Source of the DNA: Bacteroidota bacterium
GTDB taxonomy: Bacteria; Bacteroidota; Bacteroidia; Bacteroidales; Prolixibacteraceae
Reading direction: 5' to 3'
DNA: 64,000 nucleotides
NCBI GenBank assembly: GCA_023412195.1
Contig: JAEYNZ010000144.1
Location: 1 to 64,000 of the forward strand
A model generated the notes under the pieces. It was not told where the DNA came from, did not search any database, and saw nothing but the letters and a program-made list of their open reading frames with translations. Made by a program: the position numbers and the translations under genes. Below, piece after piece: positions 36,722 to 46,421 of the stretch; within the stretch, counting starts at the first letter, position 1, and each line of letters opens with the position of its first letter.

Positions 36722-38548
36722 ATGAAAAACCTGATCTGCATCCTGATCGTTTTCCTGTTGCTGCCTTTATTTTCAGTCTCCCGGGATGGGATAAAAGTTG
36801 AAGGGGAGCTCAAACAATGGCATAAAATTACTTTGGTAGTCATCGGCCCCGAAACTTCGGAATGGGCTATGGAAAATCCCTTTCTCGACTACAAGCTTGA
36901 AGCTACATTTACAAATGGAAATAAAAGTTATAGGGTCCCGGGATTTTATGCAGCCGATGGAAATGCAGCTGAAACTTCAGCCGATAGCGGGAATACCTGG
37001 ATGATCAGGTTCCGCCCCGATGCACCCGGACAGTGGAATTATAAAATTTCATTCCGTAAGGGTAAAGATATTATTGTAAAAGACGGAGAAAATGCAGGAG
37101 AAAAAGTAGCATTGGACGGCACCACCGGAAGCATAACAATTCAACCTTCCGATAAAAAAGACAGTGACTTCCGATCAAAAGGAAGAATAGTTAACGGAGG
37201 AAAAGGATATTTCAGATTTCAGAATTCAGAGGTTGTATGGATTAAAAACGGTACCGACAGCCCTGAAAACTTTCTGGCTTATGCTGATTTTGACCAGACC
37301 TCCCGTTTCAGCCTGAAATCAGAAGTACGGGAAGGAGAAGCTGATCCTAAAACAGATTTGCATAAATACGCACCCCACCTTGCCGACTGGAAAACAGGAG
37401 ATCCCGTATGGCAAAACGGAAGAGGGAAAGCCATCATAGGCGCATTGAACTATCTTCATTCGGCAGGCGTAAACTCGGTATACATGTTAACCATGAATAT
37501 TCTTGGCGACGGAAAAGATGTGTGGCCTTATACTGACCACAATGAACGGTACCGTTTCGACTGCAGTAAACTCGACCAGTGGGAAATCGTGTTCGACCAC
37601 ATGGAGCAGCTGGGCATGATGAAGCATTTTGTACTGCAGGAAACTGAAAATGAAACATTGCTTGATAATGGTTTTACTGATGTTCAGCGCATGGTTTACC
37701 TTCGTGAACTGGTTGCACGTTTTGGGCACCATCTGGGTGTTACCTGGAATATGGGAGAGGAAAACGGACCTGCCGACTGGTCACCTATCGGACAAACCCA
37801 TGCCCAAAAGGTTGACATGGCCAATTACCTGAAAAAGATTAATCCTTATCCAAACATTGTTGTCGTACATACCCATGCCGACGATGGACGGCAGGATGAA
37901 TATCTCACTCCGTTCCTTGGATTTGAAAACCTCGATGGTCCCAGTATGCAGGTTGGGAATCCGGCAAGGATCAATATTCGTGTTGGTAAATGGGTTACAA
38001 AGTCGGAAAAAGCAGGAAAACGGTGGCTGGTGAACCTGGATGAAACAGGTCCTCACTGGAAAGGCATCATGCCCGATTCACACGATGCAAATCACGATAC
38101 CGTGAGGACCGAATGCCTTTGGGGAACCCTGCTTGCAGGAGGTGCTGGCGTTGAATGGTACTTCGGTTATCGTTACCCACACACAGACCTGACATGCGAA
38201 GATTTCCGCAGCCGTGAAAACTGGTGGAAACAATCAACAACAGCAACTTCATTTGTGAACGGCCTGCCGGTAGAGCGCATGAAGCCGGCGAATCAGCTTA
38301 TTAACATCAATAAGGGTTATTGCTTTGCCAATCCAGGTGAAGTATATGTTGTTTACCTTCCTGCAAATTCAGGGGAACTGAAACTAAATCTGGAAACAGA
38401 TAAAAGATATTCCGTAAGCTGGTTCAATCCGCGTGGGGGAGAAAAACCTGTATCGGGAAAAGTAAGTGCCATTAGGGGAAAGGGTCAGGTTAGTTTAGGA
38501 ACTCCCCCATCAGATCCTGATAAAGACTGGGTTGTACTAATAAAATAA
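36722..38548 (+). CDS. DUF5060 putative glycoside hydrolase
   Basis: A 608-residue exported protein with a signal peptide (MKNLICILIVFLLLPLFSVS). Residues ~25-130 form a DUF5060 beta-sandwich (EGELKQWHKITLVV, GQWNYKISF), followed by a TIM-barrel catalytic region with candidate catalytic glutamates in TWNMGEENGP and VNLDETGPHW, and a C-terminal beta domain like the 'collagen-binding' PF12904 module (YCFANPGEVYVVYLPANSGE). No characterised enzyme with this exact architecture is known to me; related proteins are predicted endoglycosidases. A stem-loop follows the gene at 38561. Confidence 0.82.
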   Translation: MKNLICILIVFLLLPLFSVSRDGIKVEGELKQWHKITLVVIGPETSEWAMENPFLDYKLEATFTNGNKSYRVPGFYAADGNAAETSADSGNTWMIRFRPDAPGQWNYKISFRKGKDIIVKDGENAGEKVALDGTTGSITIQPSDKKDSDFRSKGRIVNGGKGYFRFQNSEVVWIKNGTDSPENFLAYADFDQTSRFSLKSEVREGEADPKTDLHKYAPHLADWKTGDPVWQNGRGKAIIGALNYLHSAGVNSVYMLTMNILGDGKDVWPYTDHNERYRFDCSKLDQWEIVFDHMEQLGMMKHFVLQETENETLLDNGFTDVQRMVYLRELVARFGHHLGVTWNMGEENGPADWSPIGQTHAQKVDMANYLKKINPYPNIVVVHTHADDGRQDEYLTPFLGFENLDGPSMQVGNPARINIRVGKWVTKSEKAGKRWLVNLDETGPHWKGIMPDSHDANHDTVRTECLWGTLLAGGAGVEWYFGYRYPHTDLTCEDFRSRENWWKQSTTATSFVNGLPVERMKPANQLININKGYCFANPGEVYVVYLPANSGELKLNLETDKRYSVSWFNPRGGEKPVSGKVSAIRGKGQVSLGTPPSDPDKDWVVLIK

Positions 38549-38560
38549 TTAACTTTATGA

Positions 38561-38593
38561 ATCCTGTCTGTTAACTAAAAAAACAGACAGGAT
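38561..38593. terminator. Stem-loop after the DUF5060 gene
   Basis: ATCCTGTCTGTT pairs perfectly with AACAGACAGGAT around an A-rich loop. There is no T-run after it on the plus strand, so it may be a weak terminator or an mRNA 3'-end stabiliser. Confidence 0.6.
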
Positions 38594-38729
38594 GCTTAAT
38601 CATACGAATTGATCAGACAGTTTGAATGTTGGTATAGGATAATATTTCCTAAAGTTTCTTTACTTATTTGAAAGAATTCATTGTTTATATGAAGAACCTT
38701 TGCTTTTTTTGAAACAAAAATTCAGTACA

Positions 38730-40538
38730 ATGCGAAGAATCATCTATTTAATAATTTTAAGCGTGCTGGTATATTCAGCTGCGGCACAAAGCTGGCAACC
38801 AGCCGGTGAAAGGATAAAAACCTCATTTTCTGAGAACATAAACCCGGCCAGTCCTCTGCCCGAGTACCCACGTCCGCAGCTTGAACGGAATCTCTGGTTC
38901 AACCTGAACGGAATGTGGGATTTTGCCATCGTAGCTAAAGGAAGCAATGCACCATCAACATTTGATGGGAAAATTCTGGTACCTTACCCTGTTGAATCCA
39001 GCCTCTCAGGGGTTCAGAAAACTGTTGGAGAAAACCAGGAACTCTGGTATCAGCGTACCTTCACCGTTCCGGCAGCATGGAAGGGCAAAAACCTGCTGCT
39101 TCACTTCGGTGCGGTTGACTGGAAGGCAGATGTATGGATCAATGATATTAAAGTTGGGACACATAAAGGAGGATATACTCCTTTCACTTTCAATGTTACT
39201 CCCTTTCTAGCAAAAGGAGAACAGAAACTTACCGTAAAAGTATGGGATCCTTCCGACAAGGGATTTCAGCCACGGGGAAAACAGGTTGAACGACCTCAGA
39301 GCATCTGGTACACTCCTGTAACCGGAATCTGGCAGACCGTATGGATTGAACCTGTAGAGGCTGCACATATTTCACACCTTAAAACCGTTCCGAATATCGA
39401 CGGTGGGAACATTACAGTTCAGGCAGCCACTGATGGAACAACTTCAACGGATATCATTGAAGTCAGAGTGTTAAAAAATGGCACGGTAATCAGTACAGGA
39501 AAAGCAGCAGCCGGCCAGGAAGTGCTTGTGCCTGTTCCTGAAGCCACGCTCTGGAGCCCGGAGTCCCCTTTTCTTTACGACCTGGAAGTTGTGATTCTTC
39601 GTAACGGAAAAGAATTGGATAAGATAAAAAGCTACTTTGGGATGCGCAAAATCTCAACTGCCCGTGATGCCAACGGCATAGTGCGCCTTCAGCTAAACAA
39701 TGAAAATTATTTCCAATTCGGCCCGCTTGACCAGGGATGGTGGCCGGATGGATTGTACACAGCTCCAACCGATGAGGCATTGCTTTATGACATCAAAAAA
39801 ACAAAAGATTTCGGCTTCAACATGATCCGGAAACATGTAAAGGTAGAGCCTGCCCGCTGGTACTACCACTGCGACCGTGAGGGTATCCTTGTATGGCAGG
39901 ATATGCCTAATGGTGACCGCTCTCCGCAATGGCAAATGAGAAATTACTTCAACGGCCTTGAACTTAAACGCAGCGCTGAATCCGAAGAAAACTTCCGCCG
40001 CGAATGGAAGGAAATCATGGATTTGACATACTCTAGCCCAAGCGTTGTTGTTTGGGTTCCTTTTAATGAAGCATGGGGCCAGTTTAAAACAGAGGAAATA
40101 ACCGAATGGACTAAAAATTATGATCCTTCAAGGCTGGTAAACCCTGCCAGCGGTGGCAATCATTATGATGTTGGCGATATTTTGGATATGCATAATTACC
40201 CGGGTCCGGTTATGGGTATATTTGATTCCAAGCGTGCAAATGTCCTTGGAGAGTACGGCGGTATTGGTCTGGCTCTTGAAAACCATCTATGGGAAAAAGA
40301 CCGTAACTGGGGATATGTCCAGTATAAAACTTCACGTGAAGCTACAGATGCATACATTGAAATGGCTGAAAAGCTAAAGGAAATGATTCCCTATGGTTAT
40401 TCTGCAGCAGTTTATACACAAACCACTGATGTAGAGGTGGAAGTAAACGGACTGATGACCTATGACCGCAAGGTTATAAAACTCGATGAAAGCAGGATCA
40501 GAAAAATAAACCTGGAGATCAGTAATTTTTTTGAATAG
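38730..40538 (+). CDS. GH2-family glycoside hydrolase, exported
   Basis: A 602-residue GH2 enzyme. ATG 38730 starts the signal peptide (MRRIIYLIILSVLVYSAAAQ); the ten residues upstream are not leader-like. The sugar-binding jelly roll (NLNGMWDFAI, WYQRTFTVPAAWKGK) is followed by an immunoglobulin-like domain and the TIM barrel with the acid/base Glu447 in PFNEAWGQF and nucleophile Glu508 in LGEYGG. GH2 includes beta-galactosidases, glucuronidases, mannosidases and arabinosidases; the shortened form, lacking the C-terminal beta-galactosidase domains, fits a side-chain-removing enzyme, but the sugar is not determinable here. Confidence 0.88.
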   Translation: MRRIIYLIILSVLVYSAAAQSWQPAGERIKTSFSENINPASPLPEYPRPQLERNLWFNLNGMWDFAIVAKGSNAPSTFDGKILVPYPVESSLSGVQKTVGENQELWYQRTFTVPAAWKGKNLLLHFGAVDWKADVWINDIKVGTHKGGYTPFTFNVTPFLAKGEQKLTVKVWDPSDKGFQPRGKQVERPQSIWYTPVTGIWQTVWIEPVEAAHISHLKTVPNIDGGNITVQAATDGTTSTDIIEVRVLKNGTVISTGKAAAGQEVLVPVPEATLWSPESPFLYDLEVVILRNGKELDKIKSYFGMRKISTARDANGIVRLQLNNENYFQFGPLDQGWWPDGLYTAPTDEALLYDIKKTKDFGFNMIRKHVKVEPARWYYHCDREGILVWQDMPNGDRSPQWQMRNYFNGLELKRSAESEENFRREWKEIMDLTYSSPSVVVWVPFNEAWGQFKTEEITEWTKNYDPSRLVNPASGGNHYDVGDILDMHNYPGPVMGIFDSKRANVLGEYGGIGLALENHLWEKDRNWGYVQYKTSREATDAYIEMAEKLKEMIPYGYSAAVYTQTTDVEVEVNGLMTYDRKVIKLDESRIRKINLEISNFFE

Positions 40539-40555
40539 CAATTGAAGCAAATGGT

Positions 40556-40605
40556 GCCGGAAAAGCAGAGGAAGTTAAAAAAGCTTTTCCGGCATTTATT
40601 TTTTC
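40556..40605 (+). terminator. Intrinsic terminator/attenuator between GH2 and GH43 genes
   Basis: GCCGGAAAAGC (40556-40566) pairs with GCTTTTCCGGC (40583-40593) and is followed by ATTTATTTTTTCC. It ends just before the chosen GH43 start, so transcription of the GH43 genes may be partly uncoupled. Confidence 0.8.
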
Positions 40606-40622
40606 CAGTCATGATAATAAGA

Positions 40623-41633
40623 ATGAAAATAGCAGGTGCTTTATTATACTTTCTATTGATGATAAACTTTGTATCTTCGGGCTGCAACAAAGAAGAAGAT
40701 CCTGCCATTAAACAGAACAATATCTATAAAAATCCAATAGTTGCTGCAAGTCTGCCCGATCCTTCAATAATTAAATCGAATGACGGATGGTTTTACCTGT
40801 TTGCTACTGAAGATATACGAAATACACCCATTCATAAATCAAAAGACCTTGTAAACTGGGAATTCGCCGGAACTGCCTTCAATGATCAGATAAGACCGGC
40901 CTTTGAACCAAAAGGAGGTTTGTGGGCACCTGATATCAACTATATCAACGGAAAATATGTGTTGTATTATTCCATGTCGGTGTGGGGAGGCGAATGGACC
41001 TGCGGCATAGGTGTGGCAACAAGTGATGCTCCAGAAGGTCCCTTTACCGATCATGGAAAACTCTTCCGGAGCAATGACATCGACGTGCAAAATTCGATCG
41101 ATCCTTTTTATATAGAAGAAAATGGCAGGCACTACCTGTTTTGGGGAAGTTTCAGGGGAATTTATGCCATTGAGTTAACCAGTAACGGACTTTCCCTGAA
41201 GCCTGGAGCAGAAAAGAAAAAAGTTGCAGGCACGGCCTACGAGGGTGTATATATATATAAAAAACACAACCTGTTTTACATGTTTGCATCTATTGGCTCA
41301 TGCTGTGCCGGAGTAAACAGCACTTATACAACGGTTGTAGGACGATCGGAGAATCTTTTTGGCCCCTACCTGAACAAATCAAACAAAAGTATGATGGAAA
41401 ACCACCATGAGATTCTGATTGGCAAAAACGAACGGTTTGTAGGTACTGGCCATAATTCAGAAATAGTTGAAGATGATGCTGGAAACCACTGGATGTTTTA
41501 CCATGCAGTTGATAAAAACCGTCCAAAAGGCAGGGTACTTATTCTCGATCAGGTACAGTGGCGTGATGGATGGCCGTATGTTGAAAACAATACACCTTCT
41601 CTGGAATGGCACGTGCCGGAATTCTACAGGTAA
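40623..41633 (+). CDS. GH43-like glycosidase, lipoprotein
   Basis: A 336-residue lipoprotein (lipobox SSGC, Cys21) of the five-bladed-propeller family GH43. ATG 40623 (or 40611) is chosen because the longer frame from 40542 reads through the terminator stem. Catalytic residues fit the family: base Asp46 in LPDPS, pKa-modulating Asp160 in SIDPFY, and acid Glu207 in AYEGVYIY. GH43 enzymes are mostly alpha-L-arabinofuranosidases or beta-xylosidases. It is anchored to a membrane, probably outward-facing, and followed by a second GH43. Confidence 0.87.
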   Translation: MKIAGALLYFLLMINFVSSGCNKEEDPAIKQNNIYKNPIVAASLPDPSIIKSNDGWFYLFATEDIRNTPIHKSKDLVNWEFAGTAFNDQIRPAFEPKGGLWAPDINYINGKYVLYYSMSVWGGEWTCGIGVATSDAPEGPFTDHGKLFRSNDIDVQNSIDPFYIEENGRHYLFWGSFRGIYAIELTSNGLSLKPGAEKKKVAGTAYEGVYIYKKHNLFYMFASIGSCCAGVNSTYTTVVGRSENLFGPYLNKSNKSMMENHHEILIGKNERFVGTGHNSEIVEDDAGNHWMFYHAVDKNRPKGRVLILDQVQWRDGWPYVENNTPSLEWHVPEFYR

Positions 41634-41687
41634 TGTAAGCGTTCTATAAATTATTTGCTTCAAGTGGAAAACATATACGAATCACAA

Positions 41688-42776
41688 ATGAAAAAAACTC
41701 ACCTGATCACATTGCTTACCCTCGCATTATTGAACTTTAATTGTACGTTAAAAAAACAGGACATGATGATCAGCAATCCTCTTCCTGTCGAGTTTGGCGA
41801 CCCATACATATTAAAAGCTTCCGATGGAATATATTACATGATCGGAACAGGTGGTGTCCGTGATGGATTTAAAATGTATACTTCAACCGACCTGAAAGAA
41901 TGGAACGATGAAGGCAGAATATTTGAGGGGAACACAGATTCTTCATGGTGTGTTGGCAATTTCTGGGCACCTGAACTGTATGAACACAAAGGTAAATATT
42001 ACATGTTCTACAGTGCCGACTGGAGAGAGAACCCCATGGGGGAACTTGAGAATTTCAGGATTGGAGTTGCTGTTGCCGATAAACCTACAGGACCCTATAC
42101 AGACCTTTTCAACCGGCCCATTTTTGATCCGGGGTACCCGATAATCGATGCAAATATACTATTTGAAGACGGCCGGGTATACCTATTTTACTCCCGTTGT
42201 TGCTACAAGAACCCGGTTGAAAGTGAACTGGCAGACTGGGCCCGCAGTAAAGGAATGTTTGATGAAATTGAAGAAAGCTGGATTTATGGTGTGGAATTAA
42301 AACCTGATTTCTCCGGCATCATAGGTGCACCACAACTTTTACTTCGTCCCCCCCTGACAATGGATGATGCCCAGACTGAATGGGAAAGCCGCTCTGTTAC
42401 CTCAGGAGAAATCAATCGCAGGTGGACAGAAGGATCCTATATTTTTAAAAAGGATGATCTCTACTACATGATGTATTCAGCCAACTACTTTGGAGGACAG
42501 AACTATGCCGTGGGATATGCCACTTCTGAAAGTCCGCTGGGCCCGTTTATCAAAGCAGCGAATAATCCTGTGCTTCAGAAAAATGTGGAACAGGGAGGCA
42601 CTGTTACAGGTACCGGGCATAACTCCATCACCTGGTCGCCGGATGGAAAGGAAATGCTGTGTGTTTACCATGCACGGACTTCGGCAACCGGAGAAAACCG
42701 TGTTGTCTTTATCGATCATATGAAAATTCTTGACGACGGTACTCTTACGGTTTCCGGACCGACTACTAAAAACTAA
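41688..42776 (+). CDS. GH43-like glycosidase, second copy
   Basis: A 362-residue GH43-type exported enzyme; ATG 41688 opens on the signal sequence (MKKTHLITLLTLALL), whereas the frame from TTG 41655 does not. The likely catalytic triad is Asp38 (FGDPYIL), Asp154 (IIDANILF) and Glu248 (RRWTEGSYIF). It shares the fold but only modest identity with the gene before it, so the two probably act on different linkages. The N-terminal cysteine in NFNC may be lipidated though the lipobox is poor. Confidence 0.86.
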   Translation: MKKTHLITLLTLALLNFNCTLKKQDMMISNPLPVEFGDPYILKASDGIYYMIGTGGVRDGFKMYTSTDLKEWNDEGRIFEGNTDSSWCVGNFWAPELYEHKGKYYMFYSADWRENPMGELENFRIGVAVADKPTGPYTDLFNRPIFDPGYPIIDANILFEDGRVYLFYSRCCYKNPVESELADWARSKGMFDEIEESWIYGVELKPDFSGIIGAPQLLLRPPLTMDDAQTEWESRSVTSGEINRRWTEGSYIFKKDDLYYMMYSANYFGGQNYAVGYATSESPLGPFIKAANNPVLQKNVEQGGTVTGTGHNSITWSPDGKEMLCVYHARTSATGENRVVFIDHMKILDDGTLTVSGPTTKN

Positions 42777-42885
42777 AAACAGATATGAATGGAGAAAAGC
42801 GATCAATATTGCTTTTAACCCCACAATTAATTTTCTGCTGTCATTAATCAATGAAAGCACTTTTATCTGAATAGAGGTATTCAAT

Positions 42886-42904
42886 GTTAATGATTCTCAT
42901 TCTC
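42886..42904. promoter_or_regulatory. Fur-box-like operator
   Basis: On the minus strand the 19 bases read GAGAATGAGAATCATTAAC, matching the classical GATAATGATAATCATTATC at 16 of 19 positions. It lies about 440 bases before susC. No fur gene is visible here, and the consensus in Bacteroidota may differ. Confidence 0.45.
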
Positions 42905-43245
42905 ATAATGAGGCGCTTTTTCTAAACTTTAAAATTGAGGTGGCCGGCTCACCTGCCAAAGAAATAAGTTTAATTTTGACACATCCTCACGTATCATTAT
43001 CCGTGGTATCTATGTCCACACAATGGATATATTACAAATTTGTTAGCTAAATTAAACTCATCCCTCCTGCGTAAAATCTTTTTCCTTCTTTATAACAACA
43101 GAAATTATTATGATCAACTGACAAGAAGATTTATCCTGTTCTTAAATACGCTGAACACCAAAAACGGAACCCATATTAGAACATTTTAACATTTTATTTA
43201 CATTTTTAAGTGATTTTTAATTAATGTTAATCACAGGAAAAGAAG

Positions 43246-43253
43246 TAACTTTG
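43246..43253 (+). promoter_or_regulatory. Candidate -7 box for susC
   Basis: TAACTTTG fits TAnnTTTG, about 88 bases before the susC ATG. The stretch upstream is AT-rich but no distinct -33 element is seen. Confidence 0.45.
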
Positions 43254-43340
43254 AAAATGAGGTGGAGTAGACTATAATTTTAATCATGCTTTGCTTCTAG
43301 ACGCATAATGATTTTCAGTTTAAATTAAAATTTTAATTCT

Positions 43341-46300
43341 ATGAAAAAAAGACATGGAAAAAGTGGCTATTTGTCCTCTTTTTTATTAGTCATCTTTCTA
43401 CTGCTTGCAACAGGTGTGAATGCTCAGCAGAGGACAGTGACAGGCACCGTTACCGACTCCAGGAACCTGCCATTGCCCGGAGTAACTGTGATGGTAGAAG
43501 GTACAACTCAGGGAACAGTAACCGATGGAAATGGAATCTATTCCATCAGTGTACCGGCCGATGCAAATGTATTGGTATTCTCATTTATCGGGATGCAGAC
43601 TATAGAGGAAACAATATCGGGAAGGTCCACAATTGATGTGGTTCTCGAAGTTGATGTTATTGGCCTGGAAGAAGTGGTAGCTGTTGGATATGGTGTACAA
43701 CGCCGTTCTGATGTAACCGGTTCTGTAGGTGTTATCGGAGGTGATGAACTGTTGGAAAGACCCTCATTCAATGCATTGCAGGGAATGAGGGGCCGGGTTG
43801 CCGGGGTAAATATCTTTTCAAATTCAGGTTCTCCCACAGGAAGCACTCGTGTTGTTATCAGGGGGGTCAATTCAATAGGAACTTCATCAAATCCCCTTTA
43901 TGTTGTTGATGGCGTAGTTATGGAAAACTTCCATCTGGTTAATCCTAATGACATTGAACGGATTGAAGTTTTGAAAGATGCATCATCCACCGCAATCTAC
44001 GGAGCCAGAGGAGCCAATGGCGTTATACTTGTTACTACCAAAAGAGGTGCAAGAGCAGGTGATGTGATAGTGGGCTACGACGGCTATATGAGTATGGGAA
44101 AAATTCGTAAAAAGATGGATCTGCTTAATGCAGAGGAATGGCTCGAAGTGATACAGAGAGGTTATGAAAATGCGCCTAAATACCGCGATTATGATCCGGG
44201 TACAGAGCCTTCCATAGATTTTACCGACCCAAGGCTTTTCGATTCCAGTGGAAATCCTTTATATGATACGGACTGGCAGGAAGAAGCTACACGCACCTCC
44301 TTTTCTCACAACCACCAGCTGAGTTTTCAGCAGGGGGGAGAAAATTCGTCGGTAGGGGCATTCATAAATTACAGCGATAACGAAGGAATCATGCTGAATT
44401 CATGGATGAAACGTGCAAATACAAAAATAGCTTATGATGTTCAGCCTAAGGAATGGCTGGGTTTTGGAATGAACCTGATGATAAATAAAATATGGGAAAA
44501 TGAGGCAGAAGAAGGAGGAGGGCACCAGATGCCCCGCCGTTCTATGATTGAAATGGTGCCCATTATGCCGGTAAAGTTTCCTGATGGCAGTTGGAGCAAC
44601 AGCTCAAGTACAAATAATTTTGCACTGGAAGGAATGGCGAATCCTGTCCATGTTTTAACAACACAGGAAAGGCTTAGAAACCGCACCCAGCTCTTTGGAA
44701 ATATTTTCCTGAACTTTCAGATTCTGCCCACTCTTGTACTTAAAACTCAATTCGGTTTTGATAATCAGATTCAGCAAAACAGGGAATATAGCCCAAAAGA
44801 TTTGATTAACATATCATTTCCAAATGCCTGGGCTAATGTAAACGATTACGAAACCAACTACTGGCAGGAAGAAACTTATCTTACTTATAATGAAACAATA
44901 GGAGATCACAGGTTTAATTCTGTAGTGGGTTTAAGCTGGCAGGAACGGGTATTCAGACAAAATACAATCAATGTACAGGGTTTCTCCGACGATTTTTACC
45001 GGTACAATAACGTGGGCGCAGCAAACAACCCCAGCGCTCCGGGTTCAGCTTATCAAAGATGGTCTATGAACTCCTATTTTTTTAGGTTTGCCTATACCTA
45101 CAGAGACAAATATATGGCGACTATTACAGCCAGGGCTGACGGATCCTCCCGTTTCGGAAGCGACAACAAATACGGGTTCTTCCCATCTGCCGGTTTGGGA
45201 TGGGTAATATCAAATGAGGATTTCCTGCAAAATAACACACTTATTAACTACCTGAAGCTAAGGGCAAGTTATGGTGTTACCGGCAGTACCGAACTTGGAA
45301 CCTATCAGTCACTGGCAACAATTGCCGGAGGCACTGTTTTGCTTAACGGCGAAAGACAAAATTATAACGTGGTTACGCGATTGCCTAACCCGGGTCTGGA
45401 ATGGGAAAAAACTTCCCAGATCAATGCCGGAATAAATTTAACGATGTTGGATCAACGCATTTCTGTTGAAGCCGATTACTACTATAAACTTACCACCGAC
45501 CTGTTGCTCGGGCGCCCTGTGCCACATTCAACAGGTTTTACATCAGTAGTCGATAATATTGGATCGGTATCAAACAGGGGAATTGACTTGCTGTTAACTA
45601 CTCAGAACGTCCGGACCAATGACTTTAACTGGGAATCGAACCTGAGTGTTAACTTTAACCGCAACAGGATCGAAGGGCTTGGCGAGAACGATGAGGACAT
45701 ATTTCCTGGGCCATGGTGGGTATCAGGCAGCCAGACCATTTTAAGCGTAGGTGAATCATTGGGTTCATTTTACGGATACCGCCGTCTGGGCACCTGGGGT
45801 ACCGACGAAGCCGCAGAGGCCGCATTGGTTGGGGCTGTGCCTGGCGTAGCTAAAAGAAGTGCCGAAAGGGAAATCATAGGCAAAGGCTTACCTGATTATA
45901 CCGGCAGCTTTATAAACCGCTTTAACTACAGGAACCTGGATCTGGTAGTAGACCTTCAGTTTACATATGGCGTGGAAGTGATGCAGCAATTCCTTCATTC
46001 GGTTGAAGACCGCACAGGTTATGCCAATGGACTGGCTACCATTTTGTATGAGGGATGGACCGAATCCAATCAGAATACAATGGTCCAGCAAATACGGAAT
46101 GCACCGCTGAACGGTCAGAATTCAGAGGTAGATGACCATTGGGTTGTGGATGGATCATACCTCAGGGGCAACCTTATATCACTGGGATACACCTTCACTG
46201 GCAATATCCTTGGAAATACGGGCATTAACTCATTGCGTATGTATCTAAGTGCCGATAACCTGTTCGTTATTCATTCAGATGATTTTAAAGGCTACGACCC

Positions 46301-46403
46301 GGAAGCAACTTCGTGGGGAGGGGACCAGTGGGGCCAGAACATATTCTTTTTCCAGTACCCAAAGCCTACCACAATAACATTTGGTGTAAATGTCAGGTTT
46401 TAA
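43341..46403 (+). CDS. SusC/RagA-type TonB-dependent outer-membrane transporter
   Basis: A 1020-residue outer-membrane channel importing oligosaccharides with energy from TonB. Signal peptide to about residue 28 (GVNAQ), then a carboxypeptidase-D-like domain (VTGTVTDSRNLPLPGVTVMVEGT), a TonB box region (VVAVGYG), the plug domain (RPSFNALQGMRGRVAGV, RIEVLKDASSTAIYGARGANGVILVTTKRG), and the beta-barrel ending in an aromatic C-terminus (ITFGVNVRF). There is no STN domain, so it is not of the sigma/anti-sigma signalling type. It pairs with the SusD gene 18 bases downstream. Confidence 0.97.
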   Translation: MKKRHGKSGYLSSFLLVIFLLLATGVNAQQRTVTGTVTDSRNLPLPGVTVMVEGTTQGTVTDGNGIYSISVPADANVLVFSFIGMQTIEETISGRSTIDVVLEVDVIGLEEVVAVGYGVQRRSDVTGSVGVIGGDELLERPSFNALQGMRGRVAGVNIFSNSGSPTGSTRVVIRGVNSIGTSSNPLYVVDGVVMENFHLVNPNDIERIEVLKDASSTAIYGARGANGVILVTTKRGARAGDVIVGYDGYMSMGKIRKKMDLLNAEEWLEVIQRGYENAPKYRDYDPGTEPSIDFTDPRLFDSSGNPLYDTDWQEEATRTSFSHNHQLSFQQGGENSSVGAFINYSDNEGIMLNSWMKRANTKIAYDVQPKEWLGFGMNLMINKIWENEAEEGGGHQMPRRSMIEMVPIMPVKFPDGSWSNSSSTNNFALEGMANPVHVLTTQERLRNRTQLFGNIFLNFQILPTLVLKTQFGFDNQIQQNREYSPKDLINISFPNAWANVNDYETNYWQEETYLTYNETIGDHRFNSVVGLSWQERVFRQNTINVQGFSDDFYRYNNVGAANNPSAPGSAYQRWSMNSYFFRFAYTYRDKYMATITARADGSSRFGSDNKYGFFPSAGLGWVISNEDFLQNNTLINYLKLRASYGVTGSTELGTYQSLATIAGGTVLLNGERQNYNVVTRLPNPGLEWEKTSQINAGINLTMLDQRISVEADYYYKLTTDLLLGRPVPHSTGFTSVVDNIGSVSNRGIDLLLTTQNVRTNDFNWESNLSVNFNRNRIEGLGENDEDIFPGPWWVSGSQTILSVGESLGSFYGYRRLGTWGTDEAAEAALVGAVPGVAKRSAEREIIGKGLPDYTGSFINRFNYRNLDLVVDLQFTYGVEVMQQFLHSVEDRTGYANGLATILYEGWTESNQNTMVQQIRNAPLNGQNSEVDDHWVVDGSYLRGNLISLGYTFTGNILGNTGINSLRMYLSADNLFVIHSDDFKGYDPEATSWGGDQWGQNIFFFQYPKPTTITFGVNVRF

Positions 46404-46421
46404 TCATGAATCTTAAATAAA

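Larger units (their letters stand above)
42777..43340. other. Long leader/intergenic region before susC
   Basis: 564 bases without a gene. It holds a Fur-box-like palindrome (42886-42904), a TAATTTTG at 42971-42978 and TAACTTTG at 43246-43253 that both fit TAnnTTTG, and a 6-bp stem CTCATT/AATGAG overlapping the palindrome. The length suits a regulated promoter of the SusC/D transport genes. Confidence 0.6.

Noticed and set aside
40542..40622. Longer N-terminus for the first GH43
   Set aside because: The frame reads through a terminator hairpin and starts with TTG; the signal peptide starts at 40623 (or 40611).
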